A stretch of 64,000 bases of DNA from an uncultured Thalassotalea sp. (lineage in GTDB: Bacteria > Pseudomonadota > Gammaproteobacteria > Enterobacterales > Alteromonadaceae): positions 32,095-96,094 of the forward strand of contig CANLNK010000012.1 in the NCBI GenBank assembly GCA_947492575.1, in the 5' to 3' direction. Positions within the stretch are counted from its first letter, which is position 1, and each line of letters opens with the position of its first letter. A program made the position numbers and the translations under genes. Below are positions 57,499-64,000 of this stretch, piece after piece. The notes below the pieces were generated by a model. That model searched no databases. It was not told the origin of the DNA and saw nothing but the letters and a program-made list of their open reading frames with translations.

Positions 57499-59295
57499 AT
57501 GGCCGATAAAAGCAAGCTTTCCAAGGAACTGGAAGAGCAGATACAGAGTTTAGCCAGCGAAATATATATTCAAGTTGAAGAGAGAATGGCTGATATTCTA
57601 GCTTCAGCAGACACTTCTCCGTCTATAGAAGATGTCGAACAACACGCCCACTTTCAAAAGTTAGTCGCTGAACAAAAAGTACTAAATGATGAGCTTTCAC
57701 ACGCAAAAACGTCAATTACAACACAACAAGAAAGCACGCAACAACAGCTTAATGAACTGCAACAAAAGCTTGGGCAAAGTGAGCAAGAATTAACGCGACT
57801 AAAAAGTCAAAACAAAGAGACTCTTTCTGATAGCGAACAAACACTATCAGAAAAGATTGAGCAGATAGCGTCTCTAGAAACGACTGTCGCAGAGCTTAAA
57901 CAAGCGCAACACAGTGCGAATGACCAATTGGCTGCGACCGCAGCGAATACAGAACAGCTTCAGAAAGAAAATGAAGCGTTAACAGCAAAAGAGCAAAATT
58001 TGCTTAAAGCAGATAAAGCTAAAACGGCTACGCTTGAAGTGCAAAATCAGCAGATTTCAGAACTAAATACCAAGCTCAATGAAGTGGCGAGTGCTTTAGA
58101 ACACGCCCAATCTCAGCAGGGAAAAAGCAAGGAGCAAAGCGACCAAGAGTTGCTGACAGCGAAAGAAAAGCTGACTCAATTGGAGTCCCAGTTGAATGAA
58201 CAGATTAAGAAAACTGAAGTTTCGTTAGCAGAAGCACAGAAGACTCACTCGGAGCAAAAAGCGGCGCAGGAGGCTGAAATCTCTTCGTTAACAAGTCGTA
58301 ATGACGAATTTACGACTAGCCTTTCTGAAGCAACATCAGCGTTAACCGAAGCGAACGCCAAAAATGAACAGCTTGCCGGTGATTTAGCTAAGGTCACCGC
58401 AGAAGCAGAGCAAGCAGGAACAGACGCAGAGTTTAAGCTGACATCATTGGAACATCAATTAGAAACCAGCGAACAAAGTTTGTCATCATTGACCGATGAA
58501 CTTGCGATTAAAGACCAGCAGATTGCAACACTAGCTTCGGCTGAAAAAGAAAGAACTAAGCAGCTAAGCGAGGCAGAAGAGAAGCTCTCAGCGCTGACAA
58601 CGTTACTTGACAATACCAAGCAAGAAGCGTCGGAAAAAGATAAGAACGCACAAGCGAGTATCGAAGAGCTCACCGTTAAGCTCAAAGAATCTGCGGATAC
58701 GTTCAAAGCCGATATGGAAGCGCAACAGCAGAAAAATTCTGAGCTTCAAGCCGAGCATGGCAAAGAGAAAACCGCAAATGCAGAACTGACTGACAAGGCT
58801 AATCAGCTAACTGCGCAACTGACTGAGTCGACGTCAAAAGCAGAACAGTTGTCAGAGCAGGTGAGCAAGCTAACGACACAAAATGAGCAAGACAAAACTG
58901 AAATAGAGTCGTTAACCGAGAAACTTGCTGCTGGCGAAGCGCATTTTACGGATCAAATTACTGCGCTGACGGCACAAGTTGAACAGCTTGAAGCTGCACG
59001 TGCGGAAGATGCCGACACACAAGCCAAGCAAGCGGCTGCAATAGACAAATTAAGCCAAGACTTGAATCAAGCAAATGACGCTGAGCAGCGTGCGGAGCAA
59101 CGTCTTCAATCTGCGAAAGATAAATTTGAGCAAGACAACAATAATACGCGCGAAACTATCAAATACTTACGTGATGAAAACATGGCGCTCAATGCCAAGC
59201 TTGAAGAAGAAGTGAGTGAGTTGGAAGACAAGTTGAGAGAATATCGCTTGCGTTTCGAGTATGCGCAAAAGCAGTTAGAACAAAGCCAACAATAA
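57499..59295 (+). CDS. Long coiled-coil protein of unknown function
   Basis: The 598-residue protein is almost entirely Glu, Gln, Ala, Lys, Ser, Leu and Thr in heptad-like order, from about residue 50 to the end, with no signal peptide, membrane helix or enzymatic motif. GGAT lies four bases before the ATG. Repeated units of the type EQL/T-x-L-x-A-Q run through it. It resembles SMC-like or filament-forming coiled coils only in composition. It would form a rod tens of nanometres long in the cytoplasm. No homologue can be named with confidence. Confidence 0.78.
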   Translation: MADKSKLSKELEEQIQSLASEIYIQVEERMADILASADTSPSIEDVEQHAHFQKLVAEQKVLNDELSHAKTSITTQQESTQQQLNELQQKLGQSEQELTRLKSQNKETLSDSEQTLSEKIEQIASLETTVAELKQAQHSANDQLAATAANTEQLQKENEALTAKEQNLLKADKAKTATLEVQNQQISELNTKLNEVASALEHAQSQQGKSKEQSDQELLTAKEKLTQLESQLNEQIKKTEVSLAEAQKTHSEQKAAQEAEISSLTSRNDEFTTSLSEATSALTEANAKNEQLAGDLAKVTAEAEQAGTDAEFKLTSLEHQLETSEQSLSSLTDELAIKDQQIATLASAEKERTKQLSEAEEKLSALTTLLDNTKQEASEKDKNAQASIEELTVKLKESADTFKADMEAQQQKNSELQAEHGKEKTANAELTDKANQLTAQLTESTSKAEQLSEQVSKLTTQNEQDKTEIESLTEKLAAGEAHFTDQITALTAQVEQLEAARAEDADTQAKQAAAIDKLSQDLNQANDAEQRAEQRLQSAKDKFEQDNNNTRETIKYLRDENMALNAKLEEEVSELEDKLREYRLRFEYAQKQLEQSQQ

Positions 59296-59374
59296 GCAAA
59301 GACATTAACTTAGCTAGCGTCTTGTTATAGCTAATTATCACTCGGGCAATTTCGTGTGTAAGCACTCGCCTGAA

Positions 59375-59746
59375 CTATAGCTGGAATACAGTGTGTAGTC
59401 GGTGAGGCTTAGATTGGTAAGCATCAATACGCCAAGGTTTAGTTTTAGTTGCTTTGTCTATTTTTTTGCAAAACAGCGAAAGTTCATGAAACTTAACTTT
59501 GGTTTTCATTGTTTTGCTGGTGTAACTTCGCCTACCATCTAATTCAAACCAGATAACATCCCCTCTCGCCATCAATCGACATTTTATCGGCGTGGTGAGT
59601 GTATTTTGCACGGTCACAATCCCTCGCTGTAAAATGCTGACATCTAGTTCACCACCGACATGAGCAGAACTTTTTGTCGATGTAAGAAGAAGTAATATGA
59701 AGGATGCTCGAAGCAGGAAGAATGATTGAGGGTTTCGACGCAGCAT
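59375..59746 (-). CDS. Small secreted protein, possible paralogue of the one at 55148-55465
   Basis: The protein (123 residues from ATG 59746) has a signal sequence (FFLLRASFILLLLTSTKSSAH). The mature part begins VGGELDVSILQRGIVTVQNTL and has KCRLMARGDVIWFELDGRRSYTSKT followed by LSLFCKK. It shares with the earlier protein a Cys, a G....F.L..R stretch and a second Cys. The open frame begins at a TTG five codons earlier. The function is unknown. Confidence 0.65.
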   Translation of the reverse strand: MLRRNPQSFFLLRASFILLLLTSTKSSAHVGGELDVSILQRGIVTVQNTLTTPIKCRLMARGDVIWFELDGRRSYTSKTMKTKVKFHELSLFCKKIDKATKTKPWRIDAYQSKPHRLHTVFQL

Positions 59747-59808
59747 CTCAGGGCTTAGCAAAGTAAAGGTTAGCGTTCATATTAAGTCTAACACAATTCG
59801 TTACCACC

Positions 59809-61290
59809 TTAATGTTTATTAGGGTTTTCAAAATATTGTCGATAAACTTTAGCGAACGCTGGGTACTCAGCTTCTTCCACTAGTGCTTTTTGAACATTGT
59901 AAAAAATGCCGGTGCCATACATTTGTCTCAGCGCAGCATCGACTTCGATAATAAATTGTTCACTTAAGCCAGTTTTCTGGCAGGCGATATGGCCAGTAAT
60001 AAAAGGCGCCGTATACTGTAATGTATAGTTGAAAATTGGGGCATCTTTGCTGATTTGAGACCAGTAACCATTAAACAAAACAGGAGATTCAACAATCAAA
60101 TTAAACCGCCCTTTACTCAACTGCTTCAACGGTGTTATCTCTTCATTGGAAGTTTGTACTACCTGATGTTTATTGAATGCTTGGAAAACTTTATCAAGGT
60201 TGCTGCCATAACTTCTTCCTGAATGCTGCCCAATTAATAACTCTGGTTGTTGCTGAAGTAGTTGGCTTAAATCAATGCTCGAGTCTGTTTTTAAATCGAC
60301 GGTAGAAAACAACCTTAATCCTTGGTAAAGCGAGATCGCTTGGCTGAAATTAAATAGCTTTGCTCTAGTCGGCGTTTTTATGGCATTGAGTGCGCACAAC
60401 AGTGATGAGTCTTTGGCTTGCAAAGCATTGTCTAAGTGGCCCATTTTTTTGTATGTGAACTGGTAATTGGGTAACTGCTCTTTAAGTAACATCGTCACGT
60501 TGTAAAGAGATGATTGGAATTTATTCAAATCTGATTGATGGTTACCTAGTAGATCCCTTTCATCGGTATAAATAGTAACTGAAGTAGAAAAACTTTCATG
60601 TGTTTCAAAACCAGTGGAAGGGTAGTATTCACCAAAGATTTCAGCAAGTTTACCTGAGCGTTTTAGTTCTTCCATTTTTTCGTCAAATTGCGCTGCAAGT
60701 GCTTTTCCTTGAACGTTTTTCTGAAAAGCAGCATATATATTTCGAGCAGGCATCACCTGAAAGGATTTAATATAGTCAGGCAGCTGTTTAGGCTTATTAT
60801 AGTTATAGTCGATAAATGCGTCGATTCGTCCATTCAATAATAATTTGAAGCCAGTTGATGGATGGTTAACATCGTAAGTGGACTTTGGCGTTGGAACAAA
60901 ACGGTCAAAATCATAACCCCTTACCCAAGAGACGTTTATTTTCTCGATATCACTAATGTGATTTACGTTTAATTTACGACTGTCATAGAAGGCAACAATG
61001 GGGGCTTCCCTGTCTAAAGGCCATTGTGGTAATAACTTTTCTGGAATGTCTTCAGGATAAACCCCTAGCAATATATCTAGCTCATTGCGGTTAAATTGAC
61101 TTTTCATACGAGCAAAAGCTGAGATACTAACGGCCAGTTCGTCATCCCCGTATATCTCTTTCAATAGCGCTAAGTATATTCCCGAACCGTTACTGTGAGT
61201 AAAGTCATGCCATTCGTCGGCGCCAACATTTATTTTAGCCGACGTATAAAGTGGAATTAATAGTAAGAACAAGCAAACTTTATACTGCAA
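59809..61290 (-). CDS. Tandem periplasmic solute-binding-domain protein
   Basis: From TTG 61290 the product is 493 residues, with a signal peptide (YKVCLFLLLIPLYTSAK) and two SBP_bac_3-like domains in a row (about 20-240, starting KINVGADEWHDFTHSNGSGIYLALLKEIYG, and about 255-480, starting SVTIYTDERDLLGNHQ). No transmembrane or signalling domain follows. The open frame extends to 61530, but that part overlaps the start of the divergent DUF416 gene and is not signal-like. There is no ABC transporter beside it, so it may be a sensor-type or orphan binding protein. Confidence 0.72.
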   Translation of the reverse strand: MQYKVCLFLLLIPLYTSAKINVGADEWHDFTHSNGSGIYLALLKEIYGDDELAVSISAFARMKSQFNRNELDILLGVYPEDIPEKLLPQWPLDREAPIVAFYDSRKLNVNHISDIEKINVSWVRGYDFDRFVPTPKSTYDVNHPSTGFKLLLNGRIDAFIDYNYNKPKQLPDYIKSFQVMPARNIYAAFQKNVQGKALAAQFDEKMEELKRSGKLAEIFGEYYPSTGFETHESFSTSVTIYTDERDLLGNHQSDLNKFQSSLYNVTMLLKEQLPNYQFTYKKMGHLDNALQAKDSSLLCALNAIKTPTRAKLFNFSQAISLYQGLRLFSTVDLKTDSSIDLSQLLQQQPELLIGQHSGRSYGSNLDKVFQAFNKHQVVQTSNEEITPLKQLSKGRFNLIVESPVLFNGYWSQISKDAPIFNYTLQYTAPFITGHIACQKTGLSEQFIIEVDAALRQMYGTGIFYNVQKALVEEAEYPAFAKVYRQYFENPNKH

Positions 61291-61485
61291 ATTTAATCTC
61301 AAGCGCGCCAGAAGATACTTCAAGTATAGCAACGTTGCAGGGGAAATTAGGACATTTTTATCACCAGTGCCTAATTGAAAATGATGCGTAACAATGAATA
61401 GCTTTACTAGCCGTAACAAATAGTTGTTAGCGAAATAATGTGCTCTGTTATACTTACGGCAAATTTCATTGTTGAGATAATTTCT

Positions 61486-62079
61486 ATGGCGATTCGCCTT
61501 CCTTTTGCCAAATTGAGCCAGTGGCAGCAAACCGCTTTTTGTTGTGCCATCCTTGAGCGCATGTTGCCTAACTATGCTATGTTTTCGCAGGCTGCTGAGT
61601 TTGGTGATGTCAATGTTTTGCGTAATCAGCTCGATTTAATTTGGCAGCGTTTAGATAAATCGCAGAAGGTAAAAATTAACTTCGACGCACAATTGGAAAA
61701 GCTCGAATTACAGACACCAGATCCTGAAGCGTTTGACTTCTTTGGTGTATTTCCCGCGCTTGATGTCTGTATGGCAATGATGTCATTGATTCAGGCGTTA
61801 TCCAGTAAAGACCCTGAAGAATTTGCCAACGTTTCTCGGCTATCTGAAAACAGCGTAAGTTACTATGTAGAATTATTGCTGGCTGAAGAAGAAACTGAAT
61901 CTGAAACGATTGACGGTCAAGCGGTAAAAGCACACCCGCTTATGCAGTGGGAGATAGCAACGCAAAATGAATTATTCGACTTTTTAAAAGATGCCCCTGA
62001 GAGTAAAGCAACTTGTCAAAACGCCAAAACTATGGTTTTGGAAGAAGGACTGTCGAATTTGGGTATCGAAATTGGCTAG
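61486..62079 (+). CDS. YjaG / DUF416 family protein
   Basis: The protein (197 residues from ATG 61486) aligns with E. coli YjaG: LSQWQQTAFCCAILERMLPNYAMFSQAAEFGD, then LDLIWQRL and the KINFDAQLEKLELQTPDPEAFDFFGVFPALDACVA-like run with Val-Cys-Met here. Family function is not known. The frame opens 16 codons earlier at 61438, but homology starts at this ATG. It is divergent from the binding-domain gene. Confidence 0.9.
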   Translation: MAIRLPFAKLSQWQQTAFCCAILERMLPNYAMFSQAAEFGDVNVLRNQLDLIWQRLDKSQKVKINFDAQLEKLELQTPDPEAFDFFGVFPALDVCMAMMSLIQALSSKDPEEFANVSRLSENSVSYYVELLLAEEETESETIDGQAVKAHPLMQWEIATQNELFDFLKDAPESKATCQNAKTMVLEEGLSNLGIEIG

Positions 62080-62136
62080 TTTGTTCTAACGAGCTAGCTG
62101 GTATGAGGAAACGGAACTAGAGAGGATTAAAGTACT

Positions 62137-62979
62137 ATGGAAAGTACATCGAATAGGGACATGACGGAAAGTAAGGAACAAGAAGAGAATAAGCAGCAAG
62201 GCGATGAATCAGGGCAAATTGTATTAGGCGACTCCGAAGACAACGCCCCGAACGCTACGTTGGATATTCAGCCAAAGGTAGAGGGCCCTATGCCTCCCTC
62301 GATCATCGCGACCTTATTTTGGGCGGTAGTTCTGTACTTAGTGCCTAACGTCGTTGTTGGCTTTGGCTTTAACGTTTATGTCGATGTTGCCAATATTGAT
62401 GATGCAGGTCGCTGGTTTGGCAAAATTGAAACCTTACTACTAATGACCTTCGCTGTCTTTTTTATCATGGGGCCATTATTGTTTTGGCTAACCAAAGCGT
62501 TAGAAAAGACAACGCCACTGAAGGTATATCTCAATGTCACTTCTCATAGCACTGTAGATATTATTAAGTGCGTCGGTCTAACCGCTGTTTTTTGGTTCTT
62601 GCTTAGTGAATTAGCAATCTTATTGAACGTGCCAGAGGAGCCATTCCTGGAACAAGTCAAATTAGCAGACTTACCTGTGTGGTTCATTTGTTTAAATATT
62701 TGTATCTTGGCGCCTATTTTTGAAGAACTTGTTTTCCGTGGTTTTCTTTATAAACGCTTTGCTTCGACTAAATTATCGGTGATCGGTGCAGCCCTATTAA
62801 CATCTGCTCTATTTGCCGTAGTGCATGGTCAATACAGTTTAACTGGGGTGGCTATGGTATTTATCTTGGGGCTATATTTTATGTGGATACGCATCAAATA
62901 TAACAGCACGACACAGGCGATGGTCGCGCATGCTACGAGTAACACCATGACAATGATTGCGGTTTATTGGTTTTATTAA
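62137..62979 (+). CDS. CPBP-family intramembrane metalloprotease
   Basis: The 280-residue protein has an acidic N-terminal tail of about 55 residues and six to eight membrane helices. The CPBP (Abi/CAAX-like) motifs are FEELVFRGFLYKRF, with the Glu-Glu-x3-Arg pattern, FAVVHGQYS with a His, and the C-terminal MVAHATSN with a second His. CPBP members process membrane proteins or provide bacteriocin immunity; the substrate here is unknown. It follows the DUF416 gene by 57 bp and may share its transcript. Confidence 0.87.
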   Translation: MESTSNRDMTESKEQEENKQQGDESGQIVLGDSEDNAPNATLDIQPKVEGPMPPSIIATLFWAVVLYLVPNVVVGFGFNVYVDVANIDDAGRWFGKIETLLLMTFAVFFIMGPLLFWLTKALEKTTPLKVYLNVTSHSTVDIIKCVGLTAVFWFLLSELAILLNVPEEPFLEQVKLADLPVWFICLNICILAPIFEELVFRGFLYKRFASTKLSVIGAALLTSALFAVVHGQYSLTGVAMVFILGLYFMWIRIKYNSTTQAMVAHATSNTMTMIAVYWFY

Positions 62980-63039
62980 CGGGTAGCCAAATTGGTAGCT
63001 AAGTTAGCGTAAAGTTTTAGTGCTGTAAATTTTGTTGTG

Positions 63040-63639
63040 CTAATCGCATTGGAAAAGTCGATACGTTACTTGCCCAGCCGTTTTTTCTTTTAATAGCTGC
63101 CACGTGTCTGGCACGGATAAGTCGCTTGATTCACTCTCCGTTTCGACATACACCAAGGCTGAAGAAGCTAGTCCTTGTTTTGCTAAACAGTCGATGCTTT
63201 TCTGTGCAAGCCCTTGGCGAAAGGGTGGATCGATAAAAACTAAGTCGAATTCATCTTGATTTGAGGCTAAAAATTGCAAGGCATCAGTGTTTAGCACGTC
63301 AAGATTATCTGCTTTTAATAAGGCTTTGTTGGCACTTAACTGTTGAGCGGCTGTGCGATTGAGCTCTATCATGGTAACTTGTTGTGCACCTCTTGAGAGG
63401 GCTTCAAACCCAAGGCTTCCCGCTCCCGAGAAACAATCTAAACAACGTGTATCTTGAATGTATGGCATCAGCCAGTTAAACACAGTTTCTTTGACTCTGT
63501 CAGTGGTTGGCCTCAATCCTTCAGCGTCTAAAACAGGTAACTTTCTACCGCGATGGCGACCAGCGATAATACGAATTTGGCTGCTTGCTTTGTTTGTCGA
63601 TGAGGTGCGAGCTGCCTTGCCGCCGCGAGATTTCTTCAT
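63040..63639 (-). CDS. rsmD: 16S rRNA (guanine966-N2)-methyltransferase RsmD
   Basis: RsmD methylates G966 of 16S rRNA. The 199-residue protein shows IIAGRHRGRKLPVLDAEGLRPTTDRVKETVFNWL, the SAM-binding CLDCFSGAGSLGFEALSRGA and the catalytic DLVFIDPPFRQG. It is divergent from ftsY, as in E. coli. Confidence 0.97.
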   Translation of the reverse strand: MKKSRGGKAARTSSTNKASSQIRIIAGRHRGRKLPVLDAEGLRPTTDRVKETVFNWLMPYIQDTRCLDCFSGAGSLGFEALSRGAQQVTMIELNRTAAQQLSANKALLKADNLDVLNTDALQFLASNQDEFDLVFIDPPFRQGLAQKSIDCLAKQGLASSALVYVETESESSDLSVPDTWQLLKEKTAGQVTYRLFQCD

Positions 63640-63762
63640 TTTAATAAGGCCTTCGGTTTTTTGCTGACAGATAAGGTGGTAATATAGCCGCCAATTTTAT
63701 CCCCTATTCACAGTGTTGGCTATGCAAAATAGCTGGCCTTTCAATTACAGATAGTACATACC

Positions 63763-64000
<238 letters not shown>

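Noticed and set aside
61291..61530. N-terminal extension of the binding-domain protein
   Set aside because: It overlaps the divergent DUF416 gene and places the signal peptide about 85 residues inside the protein.

Overview
The window looks like part of the chromosome of a marine gammaproteobacterium, most likely in the Alteromonadales (Colwellia/Thalassotalea-like). This is inferred from AT-rich DNA, the gene order dnaA / rpmH-rnpA-yidD-yidC-mnmE / mioC-oriC-mnmG-rsmG-parA-parB-atpIBEFHAGDC-glmU, a PEP-CTERM protein, and close protein resemblance to E. coli/Shewanella-type housekeeping proteins. No 16S gene is present, so the genus is not proven.

Layout. 1-19 kb is the replication-origin neighbourhood. 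It starts with dnaA (minus strand, running off the left edge) and the divergent rpmH operon. A clear oriC lies at 7004-7398 between mioC and mnmG, with four DnaA boxes and nine GATC sites in 170 bp. The segregation genes parAB and the complete nine-gene ATP synthase operon follow. 19-28 kb holds glmU, mltC, a TlpA-like thioredoxin, a secreted esterase, a chemoreceptor, and a DeoR regulator with glmS. 28.2-31.6 kb is an accessory island between two strong terminators. It contains an XRE-ImmA/IrrE gene with a PIN-like partner, a 444-bp gene-free stretch rich in hairpins, a 232-aa HTH protein of unknown type, and two microproteins sharing an NPNN motif that were found by reading the DNA. Short repeats (TAGTGAT) recur upstream of the microproteins and over the ribosome binding site of the HTH gene.

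31.7-35.4 kb carries an NRAMP-like transporter lacking the usual metal-binding residues, a PEP-CTERM protein, an AraC-HDOD fusion regulator and a 265-bp MITE-like element built of two long hairpins. 35.4-53.3 kb is a purine catabolic region: one eight-gene unit (xdhA-xdhB-xdhC-uraD-uraH-guaD-puuD-puuE), one five-gene unit (amidase - gamma-glutamyltransferase-like - TauE/SafE - ureidoglycine aminotransferase - allantoate amidohydrolase), then an RraA-like gene and a RutR-like TetR regulator. Five copies of a TTGACC-N4-GGTCAA-type palindrome sit before these units and the regulator gene, so the regulator probably controls the whole set. The gene content predicts guanine -> xanthine -> urate -> allantoin -> allantoate -> ureidoglycine -> oxalurate, probably followed by hydrolysis to oxamate and oxalate by the amidase and the GGT-like enzyme.

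53.5-64 kb is a mix: pgi, a small secreted protein, an EamA transporter, a SapC-family protein, a 598-aa coiled-coil protein, a second small secreted protein, a double periplasmic-binding-domain protein, a YjaG/DUF416 protein, a CPBP membrane protease, and the divergent rsmD/ftsY pair. ftsY runs off the right edge inside a Pro-Glu repeat. No tRNA, rRNA, CRISPR array or intact insertion sequence was seen.
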